DNA of 64,000 nucleotides from JBGTFE01 sp036403235. GTDB taxonomy: Bacteria; Acidobacteriota; Blastocatellia; Pyrinomonadales; Pyrinomonadaceae. Below the pieces are notes generated by a model. The model had not been told where the DNA came from, searched no databases, and was given only the letters and a program-made list of their open reading frames with translations. Positions within the stretch are counted from its first letter, which is position 1; the number at the start of each line of letters is the position of its first letter. The stretch is taken from positions 1 to 64,000 of the forward strand of contig DASWRI010000055.1 of NCBI GenBank assembly GCA_036403235.1. The letters are read 5' to 3'. The position numbers were made by a program, and so were the translations under genes. This document shows, one piece after another, positions 51,786-60,429 of this stretch.

Positions 51786-54662
51786 CTAATCGCAAAAGAA
51801 GGCTTTAATTTTATTGTAAAAATTTACGGTATTATCATTGTCCATCTCGCCTTCAAGATAAAGATAATCAAACTTTTCGTATTTGAATTTTTCGTTATTT
51901 AATTTAAGAAATTCGGTTTCAACGTATTTGCGCCGTAGCTTAAAATCTTCCTGAACGGCAAAGGCTTTGCCCTTTGTTTCGACAATCAAAACCCTGTGTA
52001 TTTCTCCGTTTTTTCGCTGAATAATGAGAAAGTCCGGTGTATATCTTCCAACAGGCTTTCGCTTTTCCGTATAGCAATAAATCCGAAAATCAGTTATATC
52101 TTTTTCACCGTTAAAATAAACTTCCAGGTTACAGTCTTTAAGATATTTATCTTTGAGCGATTCTTTCAAAAAGTCCTGCTCAAAACTGCTGTCGAATTTA
52201 TAAGGCAAAAAGTGAAATGATTTATCTTTGCATTGCACGGCGGCTGAATAGCTTTTCTTATCGGCGAATTTAATTGAATCGAGCAAATCAAATTTGCCTG
52301 TTGCTTCAAGAATCTTGCGAATCTCGGCTTCCTTTTCGCTTTCTTCGCGCTGTAATTCTTCGGTATTCGTTCCTTTCTCGTCTAATTCCAAAATCTCTTT
52401 CGTTTCTTTTTCAGACGGATAAAAATATTTCGGCTTTGGAATTGACTGCAATTTTTCAACGAGTAGCATTTGCGCGTCTTGCCGGATAATTTCGCTTCTG
52501 GTTTGAAGCTCGCGCCGCGTGTGAAATGCCAGGCGGATTTGTCTTTTAATTTCCGTCAGATTGTAAAAGTCATTAAAAAACCTCTCGCCGTTTCCTTCAA
52601 AAGTAATCGCTGCAAAAATGCCTTTCAATTCCGTTTCAAATTCTCTTAATTCGGGCAAAGAAATTAAACCAAAACTTTCTTTGCTGATTTGAAAAAGCCA
52701 TCTGTCGAAGTTTGCATAATCGCCCTTTTCTTTTTCTAAAACAATTCGAGTTACGGCATCGGACGTTCCCAAATTTCTTTGCGTGATAATCGCTTGATTA
52801 AGAAAAGTTGCCGCGTCTATTGCTTCGATTTGCTCTTTCGTATTTGCTTCGCCATCAATTGTTAAAGTTTCGTATTCAATCTTCAATTGATAAAACTCAA
52901 CCGCCGGAAGTTTAAGGTAATCAAGCCGTGAAGTCCGTTCAATCATTTCCGCTTCGGTCGCTTTGCCGACGCTGTTAATTTCGCTGATGCTCGTTTTTTG
53001 CTTTTCGGCTAACTGTCTATTGAGAGTTTCGGCATTATCTTTAGAGAGCCAAATCAAAGCCGTTTCGGTTTTATCTTTTTCGACTTGCCGCAAACATCGA
53101 CAGCTTGTCTGCAAAACCATATTTTTCGGGCAATCTTTCGCTTGCGATAAAATAACGCTCGTTAGACTTCGGCAGTCCCAACCTTCCTTTCCAATTTGGA
53201 CAAGCAAAATAATTTCCTTTCTTGATGAAGGCTCATCGAGAACTTTAAATTCAAGTTCGCTGTCGGTAGGCTGCGGAAATTCTTTATTGCCTTTGTGGAA
53301 TTTCAGAATTTTGTTGCTGTCAATTCCTAATTCACCTGTCAGAAACGGATAAACTTCGTTTTCAAGCCGTTCAATCGTTCCGCAGTAAATAGCTAGTTTC
53401 GCGTTCGTTCCGTCTTCGTAAATTTTATTTGAATACTTTTCTTGAAATTCCTCTACGCCTTTTTTGATAATCTGAAGCGAAGTTAAGCCGCGTTGTTCCG
53501 CTTTGATTTCCGGCTTTTTCAAAAAGGTTTTAATGCCTTCGATAAGCGGAAAATAATAAACCGTGTTAGTGATTTGTTCCGATTCAAAATTAACAGTTTC
53601 GGCAAAAGCAATCTTTTCTTTCTTTTCCAAGTAAGGCGTTCCCGAAAATCCTAAAACGCTGTTCACGTTTCCTTTAGCATTCCAATTATTAACCACTTGC
53701 CGCAACTTTATTTCGTCATCGGTCGCGTGATGAACTTCATCAATAAGAATCTGCAAATTTGGAATTTTGCCGATAAAGTTTCTTAGCTCGTTTGCTTGCG
53801 CGTCTTTTTCATCGTCGGTTTTCTCGAAAAGGTGCCCTGTTTTATCAAGCTCTAAGCGGTCGAGAATAACCTTTTCGGCATTAACAACCATAATCAAGCC
53901 CGTAAGAGTATCAAAAGGCTGATGCCGCGCAATTTTCTGCACGTTCGGATTTTTGGCTTTGTTGCTTTTCTTTGCTGATTTCGATTCGTCTAAAACTTCA
54001 AATTTGATAAGCCGCTTTAAATTGCTTGCCGCTGGTTCTGGAATAACCCAAACCGGCTCAAACTGTTCGATTGTTTTCAAACTTGGAATAATCGAAGATT
54101 TCAAGCCGGAAGGAATTAAGACAAGAAAATTATGAGAGAAAAGTTTGTTTTCCGGCTCATTTTGAGCAAAATACAAATCCAAATACATCAAAGATGCCAT
54201 TAAGAAAGTCTTGCCCGCGCCCATCGGCAAACTAAAAAGATAATCGGCATAATCTACGCCGTAAAAGATTTTCTTTGCGACATCTTCAAAATCTATCGTC
54301 ACCGCATTTTCGGCAATGATTCTTTCATTGTTTGAAAGATTCGCAGAAGTATTTCCGGCTTGCTGTCTGACAAATTCGAAAATCGCTCTGGCGGGAATAG
54401 ATTTTTCAATCGCTTCTCTCGATACAACTGAAATGTTAAGTTTTGTTAAGTCTTCTTTCTGCGTAAAAAAACCTTCGCTCAAAAGCTGCCAAAGCGGTTT
54501 GTTTAGCCCGGCAATCTTCAAAAAAAGATAAACTTCAATCGCTTCAATTTGCGGCTCGCGCAAGTTGCCTTTATTCCGAATATAATCGACAACCGATTTT
54601 ATTTTGCATTCCGGCGAATTTAGCCAAAGTTTAGCTTTTCTTTGAATGATGTCATTAAACAT
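51786..54662 (-). CDS. res: Type III restriction endonuclease subunit (Res)
   Basis: 958 residues. SF2 helicase plus nuclease. Walker A LFSLPMGAGKTFLMASLMYL, Walker B LIDEVHHATDDE, motif III GFSGTPYLEK, and motif VI-like QTSCRCLRQVEKD. The C-terminal PD-(D/E)xK nuclease has GRYTPDFLII and LIVETKGKAF. In most type III systems mod is upstream of res; here res comes first in the transcript. Both active sites are intact. Confidence 0.93.
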   Translation of the reverse strand: MFNDIIQRKAKLWLNSPECKIKSVVDYIRNKGNLREPQIEAIEVYLFLKIAGLNKPLWQLLSEGFFTQKEDLTKLNISVVSREAIEKSIPARAIFEFVRQQAGNTSANLSNNERIIAENAVTIDFEDVAKKIFYGVDYADYLFSLPMGAGKTFLMASLMYLDLYFAQNEPENKLFSHNFLVLIPSGLKSSIIPSLKTIEQFEPVWVIPEPAASNLKRLIKFEVLDESKSAKKSNKAKNPNVQKIARHQPFDTLTGLIMVVNAEKVILDRLELDKTGHLFEKTDDEKDAQANELRNFIGKIPNLQILIDEVHHATDDEIKLRQVVNNWNAKGNVNSVLGFSGTPYLEKKEKIAFAETVNFESEQITNTVYYFPLIEGIKTFLKKPEIKAEQRGLTSLQIIKKGVEEFQEKYSNKIYEDGTNAKLAIYCGTIERLENEVYPFLTGELGIDSNKILKFHKGNKEFPQPTDSELEFKVLDEPSSRKEIILLVQIGKEGWDCRSLTSVILSQAKDCPKNMVLQTSCRCLRQVEKDKTETALIWLSKDNAETLNRQLAEKQKTSISEINSVGKATEAEMIERTSRLDYLKLPAVEFYQLKIEYETLTIDGEANTKEQIEAIDAATFLNQAIITQRNLGTSDAVTRIVLEKEKGDYANFDRWLFQISKESFGLISLPELREFETELKGIFAAITFEGNGERFFNDFYNLTEIKRQIRLAFHTRRELQTRSEIIRQDAQMLLVEKLQSIPKPKYFYPSEKETKEILELDEKGTNTEELQREESEKEAEIRKILEATGKFDLLDSIKFADKKSYSAAVQCKDKSFHFLPYKFDSSFEQDFLKESLKDKYLKDCNLEVYFNGEKDITDFRIYCYTEKRKPVGRYTPDFLIIQRKNGEIHRVLIVETKGKAFAVQEDFKLRRKYVETEFLKLNNEKFKYEKFDYLYLEGEMDNDNTVNFYNKIKAFFCD

Positions 54663-54891
54663 AAAGGCAACAAGGACTTGCTACAAAAAAGCAAACAAAG
54701 CATTTTGAGATAAAAAAATGAATCGAAAGGATTGTAGCAAAGGTAATTAATTTTAGCGAATTACAGAAAAACCCTCAACTGATACTAAAGAATCGGAGTA
54801 GTTTTGTTTGTTTAACTGATAAGTGAATTTGCGAATCTCAGCTTTTTTTTGATAATCTGCGGCGCAGTTACGAAATTAACGGAAAATATCT

Positions 54892-55812
54892 ATGAACACT
54901 AACGAAATACACAATTTACCTCCCGAAAGCCCTGAGATTCTTGCATTATCTCATAAATTCGCCGATGCCAATTACACAGGTATCGAAATTGTCAGCGATT
55001 ATATGAAGCAATACAAAGACCTAATTATCAAACTTCCAAGCAAACCGGCAAGCGCCAAACGGGATGATGCGCTTAAAGCACTTTGGACACGCGCTTATGC
55101 TTGGATTTTGAGCCTAAGAACATTGAAACAAACGGCACATTATCAAGCAATCTCGACTGCAAGCAGAACTTTACTTGAAACAACAGTAGATATTCTTTTT
55201 CTTTACGCCGACAAAACTGATAAAACCGCTGAAAAAATGTTTGCTTTCGCATTTTCAGAGCAATTTAAGGCTGCTGAGCAGATAGTTAATTTTTTTAAAG
55301 AAAACGACGAAACTCTCCCAGATGAATATGTAGAACAACAGAAATTCTATAAATCTCAGTTGCCAAATATCCAAATGTTCCGTAACACCTATTGGCAGAC
55401 TCCGAAGCAAAAACAAAAACAAGTAAACGCTGAGCATCCAAATAGATGGACAGGTCAAGATTTAGGGAGTGATGTAAGAAAAATTGACAAAATTTGTGGC
55501 GAAATAATTAAACGTAATCTGAATATATCTCTAGGTCGGTTTTATCGAACCGAATATCGTAGGATAAATTGGCACATTCACGCAGGGTTAGCTAGTTTAC
55601 ATAGCAGAACGGGAAAGAAAATGCCAGCAGAAACTTATGATATTACTGTCGGTATATCTCTGCGATGGTGTGCTGATTTTGCTTTTTTTTGCACTCAAAT
55701 AGTCTTGACTGATTTTCAATATACAGTTGCAATTTCTGACTTATCAGACGAATGGAAACGCTTGCAGAATTATCGAAACAAAGTTTGGATTGGCATTATG
55801 GACAAAGATTAA
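54892..55812 (+). CDS. DUF5677-like hypothetical protein
   Basis: 306 residues, helical. The layout (AYAWILSLRTLKQTAHYQAI, STASRTLLETTVDILFLYAD, YRRINWHIHAGLASLH) resembles DUF5677-type HEPN-like proteins common in mobile elements. Conserved Arg and His residues (RxxLE, HxH) could form a HEPN RNase-type site, but I cannot show this. Divergent from res with a 230-bp gap. Confidence 0.6.
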   Translation: MNTNEIHNLPPESPEILALSHKFADANYTGIEIVSDYMKQYKDLIIKLPSKPASAKRDDALKALWTRAYAWILSLRTLKQTAHYQAISTASRTLLETTVDILFLYADKTDKTAEKMFAFAFSEQFKAAEQIVNFFKENDETLPDEYVEQQKFYKSQLPNIQMFRNTYWQTPKQKQKQVNAEHPNRWTGQDLGSDVRKIDKICGEIIKRNLNISLGRFYRTEYRRINWHIHAGLASLHSRTGKKMPAETYDITVGISLRWCADFAFFCTQIVLTDFQYTVAISDLSDEWKRLQNYRNKVWIGIMDKD

Positions 55813-56253
55813 GTTTTTACAGGGGCAAATGAAATTTTTTCGAGATGAATCAATAAAATCAAAATGTTTCTGAATATCGTCTTGATTCGTGTTGCGTTCA
55901 AATCTTCCGCACATAATAGGCAATTAAATATTGATTATAACTCATTATTTCTGTGTGCCAATTGTGTGCCAAGTGTGCCAAATCAAGCAAATTGGAAGGA
56001 AACTTAAAAAAACTAAAATACGAATAATGCTAAATAAAATGAAGTATTTTGAAGTTAATTAAATGCAGAAAACTCTTTTTTAAGACTTAAAATCCTGTGC
56101 CCTCTATTGGATTAAATAGTGTGTCGTTGGTGTGTCAAAGCTATCAAAACTGACAAAATTTTGATAAAACCGAAACGAACGGAAAATAACTATTTGTGCG
56201 ATAAAACCTAACTTTTCCAAACTCAACAGAACTGAAAACAACAACCATTTACA
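55813..56253. other. Right end of element 1 without gene
   Basis: About 440 bp, AT-rich. Contains GTGTGCC-type repeats at 55954-55978 and the arm repeat at 56119-56139. A short sequence resembling the anticodon region of a tRNA-Leu (UAA) lies near 56084 but makes no cloverleaf. No open frame of note. Confidence 0.6.
56119..56139. repeat. Arm-type direct repeat, right end
   Basis: 21 bp identical to 44527-44547. Confidence 0.6.
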
Positions 56254-56309
56254 ACTGAAAATCCGCGTGTCGGCAGTTCAATTCTGTCCCAAGCCACCAT
56301 TTTTATTGA
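56254..56309. other. attR of element 1 / left att of element 2
   Basis: Exact 56-bp copy of the tRNA-Phe 3' region. Beyond it (56340-56370) GGACACTTTCAA occurs twice, in the same place relative to att as the GTGTGTC units near attL, so another element's end likely begins here. Confidence 0.9.
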
Positions 56310-56432
56310 CTTTGAGCGTGGCTTTTGTCGCGCTCTTTGCTTTTGGGACACTTTCAAGGACACTTTCAACTTCAATGCTTCTCAATGTGTCATTAATTTT
56401 CAAATAATAATAGACTAAATTCACTAGAAACA

Positions 56433-56471
56433 AAAAGGCTTCCTTAGATTAGTTTTTCAAGAAAGCCTTTT
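56433..56471 (-). terminator. Terminator of the element 2 SWIM gene
   Basis: AAAAGGCTT / AAGCCTTTT stem around a ~21-base loop, just downstream of the SWIM stop on the minus strand. Confidence 0.75.
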
Positions 56472-56475
56472 ATTT

Positions 56476-56745
56476 TTATACCGCTTGTCTTTGCCTTGCT
56501 AATCCAACGTGCAGACTCAAAGCTGCTACCGCGTGATAGCAAACCAATCCTTTTTCCGCGCCTTTACAGGTGCATTCCACTATTTTGTAACCGTTATTCG
56601 ATTTCTTACAGGTTACGGTGTAATAACCGCCTTTGCTTCCCGATACGCGATACTGTCCGAAGTAATTGAATTTGACTTGTGGGCGAATCGTTTTTGCTTT
56701 GGCGATTGCCTTTTCAAGTTGTGTTTTTGCTTTTAAGATGAACAT
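56476..56745 (-). CDS. Small SWIM-type zinc-finger protein (element 2 copy)
   Basis: 89 residues, the same length as its partner at 45824. Carries CTCKGAEKGLVCYH and GQYRVSGSKGGYYTVTCKKS. Close identity to the element 1 copy shows the two elements are related. Confidence 0.8.
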   Translation of the reverse strand: MFILKAKTQLEKAIAKAKTIRPQVKFNYFGQYRVSGSKGGYYTVTCKKSNNGYKIVECTCKGAEKGLVCYHAVAALSLHVGLARQRQAV

Positions 56746-56873
56746 TTTGTTTTTGTCCTTTTATTTGAATTGATTGACTTATTCAATCTATATTTAATAT
56801 ACCAATTCTGGAATAATATTACAAGCAAAACTTCCAGTTGCGGAACATTTATTTTTGGATTAAAATATTGTCT

Positions 56874-57068
56874 ATGAAACTTCTAAGCGTGAAAGATGTC
56901 GCTGAAAAATTAGGTATTAGCGATAGGCGAGTTAGAGCAATGATTAAAGAAGGAAAGATAAAAGCTATCCAAGTAGGTAGCGGTTACGTTATTGAAGAAA
57001 ACGAACTTGGAAACGTCAAAACTTATGGGAAAGCGGGACGACCACCGAAAGTAGATGGAAAAAATTGA
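56874..57068 (+). CDS. Excisionase-like HTH protein with AT-hook tail (element 2)
   Basis: 64 residues from the ATG at 56874 (MKLLSVKDVAEKLGISDRRV). The end, GKAGRPPKVDGKN, is an AT-hook-like tail. Its last 14 bases overlap the start of the HNH-TIR gene, so the two are translationally coupled; the protein may regulate that gene. Homologue of the gene at 46222. Confidence 0.85.
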   Translation: MKLLSVKDVAEKLGISDRRVRAMIKEGKIKAIQVGSGYVIEENELGNVKTYGKAGRPPKVDGKN

Positions 57069-59328
57069 AATTGAAAACTTAATATTGAAACAACTTTACG
57101 ACTGGTGGGAAAGGCACAGAGGTAGCTCTGTTTATTACATTTTTGAACAAATGGAAGGCGTAGAGGAAAAGGTGTTTTCAAGAATTGCGGATAAACTTGA
57201 AGAAGATAATTTTATCAAGGGAATAGGACAATCAGAATCGTGCGATATTACCGCTTATGGAATCCTTGAAGCTGAAGAACGAGGTCTTATTGACTCTAAA
57301 AAAGTCAACCACTATGAAAACATCAGATTTGAAATATTGAAGTCAGCAGCAGAAGTTTATGAAGTCGAAGGCAGAAATGGTGAAGCTGAATCAAAGAAAA
57401 TAATTCAGGAAAATGATTTTAATGAAGATGAGTTTCATAACAATCTTAGGATGATAGATGAGTTAAATTTAATAAATTCAAGTAATGGTTGGTATTTTAG
57501 AAGCACAACAGTCGGACGCGAAAAGTTTAAATTACTCACAGAGGCTAATAAAACAAATAATAATTCCGCAAAAAAGTCTAAGGCTGTTCCTTCAAAAACA
57601 ATTAAAAAGTTATTTGCACTTTCTGGAAATAAATGTGCCTTTCCGCATTGTTCTTCGTTATTGGTTGATGAAAAAAGCGGCTCTATAATTGGGGAGATTT
57701 GTCATATTAAGGGAAAAAATCCAGGTAGTCCTAGATATGATGAGACGCAAACAGATGAACAAAGAAATTCTTTTGATAATCTAATCTTGATGTGTCCAAT
57801 TCATCATAAAATTATTGATGATAATGCAGAAACTTATACGGCAGAGCGATTGCAAGAAATTAAAAACAGTTTAGAATTAAGCCCAATTTCTTCCGCCAAG
57901 CTAAATACAGAACAGCAAATTTTGGAAAAAACGCTCGAAAAACACCTGCGCTTGAACCCTGATACAACAATTAAAACAGAAGAATATGACGTAGCACTAT
58001 CATTTGCGGGTGAAGATAGAAAATATGTCGAAGAAGTCGCTAGCGAGTTAAAAAGATTAGGTGTTCACGTTTTCTACGATAACTTTGAAAAGGTCAATCT
58101 TTGGGGAAAGGATTTATATACGCATCTTCAAAATATCTATCAAAATCAAGCCAAATATACTGTTATTTTTATATCGGAACATTACGCTAAAAAGTTGTGG
58201 ACAAATCACGAAAGAAAAATGGCACAGGCGCGGGCTTTTACCGAATCAAGAGAATATATTTTGCCTGCGAGATTTGATAATACGGAGATAGAAGGAATCT
58301 TACCAACGACAGGATATGTTGATTTAAGAAAACTTTCTCCGCAGGAGTTTTGCATTCTTATTTGTGAAAAATTAGGCGTTACAAACTCTGAAAAGGTTGC
58401 AACAGACATTAACGAGTCGCAGTTTAATGATGAAATTTATCCCCCGATTTCTTTAAACCAAACTTCATTATATGGTTATATAACGGGCAGCTCTAAAATT
58501 AGAATGCTCGACCGTCGTTTGGCTGATATGTATGGATTGCCTCTTGATACTACTCAAGATAGCTCGCTGTGGCTTTTAGAGCAGGCACAAAGATTAGGAA
58601 TAGAAAATGTTGCCGAACTAGACGAAGCCGTTAAGGCTAATGGTGAAATAGCATTCAATATGGGGAGATTTTGGCGTCCTCAAGAGAAAGTAAATGCAGG
58701 ATTCTCACTAAGTCTGGTGTTCCAAGTATTAGTCGCGCAATTTGGCTCGATTGATAAGATTAATGAATTCTATGCTTCCTTAAAATACACAAGCGGAGCA
58801 TTCAAAGATATTTTAGATAATTTTGACCAAGCTATAATGTATGCAGCCAAAGATACAAAAAATGCCACTAACCCATACATTCTGGAAAAATTATGGACTA
58901 GAAACGGTGGTGTCAATATAACCACTTCAAGTGAAATGATTCCAGACTTCCCTAATGTATTAATTAGATTCCGTTTTTCGGGCGATAATAAAGACTTTTG
59001 GGAGCAACCATTTGATTGCAGAGGTTCAATTCGGCTTTTTGAGGGGCAAGGCTGGACTGAAATTTGGAATTTTCCGCACACACAGAATCATTGTAGCTAC
59101 GGAATATTTATGATTCGTTGGCGCTCGGCTAATCCCGATGTTCGTATTGCTACCACTGTAGCTTATTCTCCCGAAAACGCTACTGAGGAAAAGATTGGAA
59201 AATTTGGCTATATGTGCGGCACTAATTGCGAACAACCATTGTTCAAATTTGCAGATACTCTTAATGGCAATGAATCAAATTTGGTTGATATTTATTACGA
59301 GTTGAAGTTTTGGCAAGCCGCACCCTAA
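57055..59328 (+). CDS. Multidomain wHTH-HNH-TIR protein, candidate defence effector
   Basis: 757 residues. Residues ~1-80 and ~85-165 look like two winged-helix segments. Residues ~181-272 are an HNH module: C194/C199 (CAFPHC), C216-H217 (EICHIKG), N242 (FDNLILM), C247 and H250/H251 (CPIHH), so the zinc cysteines and H-N-H are intact. Residues ~308-440 are a TIR domain (EYDVALSFAGEDRKYVEEVA) with W382-x3-E386 (LWTNHE), the signature glutamate of NAD-cleaving TIRs. Residues ~445-757 are an unrecognised, mixed alpha-beta domain. Fusion of DNA nuclease and NADase modules suggests an anti-phage or abortive effector, by inference. Coupled to the upstream HTH gene. Confidence 0.85.
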   Translation: MEKIEIENLILKQLYDWWERHRGSSVYYIFEQMEGVEEKVFSRIADKLEEDNFIKGIGQSESCDITAYGILEAEERGLIDSKKVNHYENIRFEILKSAAEVYEVEGRNGEAESKKIIQENDFNEDEFHNNLRMIDELNLINSSNGWYFRSTTVGREKFKLLTEANKTNNNSAKKSKAVPSKTIKKLFALSGNKCAFPHCSSLLVDEKSGSIIGEICHIKGKNPGSPRYDETQTDEQRNSFDNLILMCPIHHKIIDDNAETYTAERLQEIKNSLELSPISSAKLNTEQQILEKTLEKHLRLNPDTTIKTEEYDVALSFAGEDRKYVEEVASELKRLGVHVFYDNFEKVNLWGKDLYTHLQNIYQNQAKYTVIFISEHYAKKLWTNHERKMAQARAFTESREYILPARFDNTEIEGILPTTGYVDLRKLSPQEFCILICEKLGVTNSEKVATDINESQFNDEIYPPISLNQTSLYGYITGSSKIRMLDRRLADMYGLPLDTTQDSSLWLLEQAQRLGIENVAELDEAVKANGEIAFNMGRFWRPQEKVNAGFSLSLVFQVLVAQFGSIDKINEFYASLKYTSGAFKDILDNFDQAIMYAAKDTKNATNPYILEKLWTRNGGVNITTSSEMIPDFPNVLIRFRFSGDNKDFWEQPFDCRGSIRLFEGQGWTEIWNFPHTQNHCSYGIFMIRWRSANPDVRIATTVAYSPENATEEKIGKFGYMCGTNCEQPLFKFADTLNGNESNLVDIYYELKFWQAAP

Positions 59329-59387
59329 TAAAAATTACATACTAATTTCTTGAATGAGTAAAGAAAGTTAAAATAAGTAAAAATAAT

Positions 59388-60341
59388 ATGGCTTTAGCTT
59401 ATCCATCATTACCTACGATTAAAAGATTGTTCGCAGTTTCAGGAAATCAATGTGCCTTTCCGAAATGTCCTTTGCCTCTAGTTGACGAAGATTCGGGGAA
59501 AGTTACAGGCAGAATTTGCCACATAAAAGCTCAAAATGCAGGCGGCGCAAGATATGATGCCAGTCAAACCGATGAAGAAAGACACGGTTTTGATAATCTT
59601 GTTTTAATGTGTCCGATTCACCACGACGTAATTGATAGTGATGAAGATTCTTACACCGTTGAAAGATTACTTAAAATCAAATCTGAACACGAAGGAGCGT
59701 TTCAAGATGGTCAAGAACCAACGAATGAAATTGCGAGCACTCTAATAGATAATTCCCAAAATTCTGTAAATATCTCACTAACAACGAGCCAAAACCAAAG
59801 TGGCGGACAAACTGCAAATCAAATTTACAATTTATTACAGCCAAATGTTTCTGCCAGCGATTGGGAAAATGAAATTCAGAGAAAAAGATATTCCCACGAC
59901 TTAGAAATTTTTAAACAGTCAGACGAGCTTTTACCCGAAGAAAATCTTGAAAGAATTCTAGGGAAGATATTTGGAAGCCATCAATATAGAGATAATGATT
60001 TTATTTTTATTGGGAACTTTATTGAATTCGCTGAAAAGAAAAAGAATCAATATTTAGATGAAGAAATAAACGAAGCATATAATCAACTTACAGACAATCT
60101 AAACAAATTGGCGTATTTTTTAGGTATGAAATTCTTTATCTATCCTGATAACCAAAAGTCAGAAAATATGAGTTTTTGTATGCAACCTGATTTAAATCCT
60201 GATAGAGGAATGTTAGGTCTTGACCCAGAATATAGTGGAATTTACAGCAAATTAACTGATGAATTAAATATTCTGCTTAGAGATGTTCAGCAATCATATA
60301 CGGAATATCGTAGAGCAGTAAAAGAAAATTTAGTAATTTGA
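59388..60341 (+). CDS. HNH-module protein with distinct C-terminal domain (second)
   Basis: 317 residues. Residues 1-102 are the same HNH module as in the upstream gene (C22/C27, C44-H45, N70, C75, H78/H79). An Asn/Gln/Ser-rich linker follows (SVNISLTTSQNQSGGQTANQ). A ~180-residue C-terminal helical domain (WENEIQRKRYSHDLEIFKQS) is unlike either neighbour. 59 bp after the HNH-TIR gene, same strand. Confidence 0.8.
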   Translation: MALAYPSLPTIKRLFAVSGNQCAFPKCPLPLVDEDSGKVTGRICHIKAQNAGGARYDASQTDEERHGFDNLVLMCPIHHDVIDSDEDSYTVERLLKIKSEHEGAFQDGQEPTNEIASTLIDNSQNSVNISLTTSQNQSGGQTANQIYNLLQPNVSASDWENEIQRKRYSHDLEIFKQSDELLPEENLERILGKIFGSHQYRDNDFIFIGNFIEFAEKKKNQYLDEEINEAYNQLTDNLNKLAYFLGMKFFIYPDNQKSENMSFCMQPDLNPDRGMLGLDPEYSGIYSKLTDELNILLRDVQQSYTEYRRAVKENLVI

Positions 60342-60429
60342 ATGAAAACTCTTCCTTCTATCTTTCGCCCTTGCTATTATTATGGCAATTTCACTTATTC
60401 GATAAAAGCAATTAAAAGTAATTATTAAT

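Noticed and set aside
56079..56110. tRNA-Leu (UAA) remnant in the right end of element 1
   Set aside because: GACTTAAAATCCTGTGCCC resembles that anticodon region, but the stem does not pair well and no cloverleaf forms; chance or an old att scar.
56254..56309. Second tRNA-Phe gene
   Set aside because: Only the anticodon-loop-to-3'-end part is present; the D arm and 5' acceptor strand are replaced by unrelated sequence, so it is an att copy, not a tRNA.
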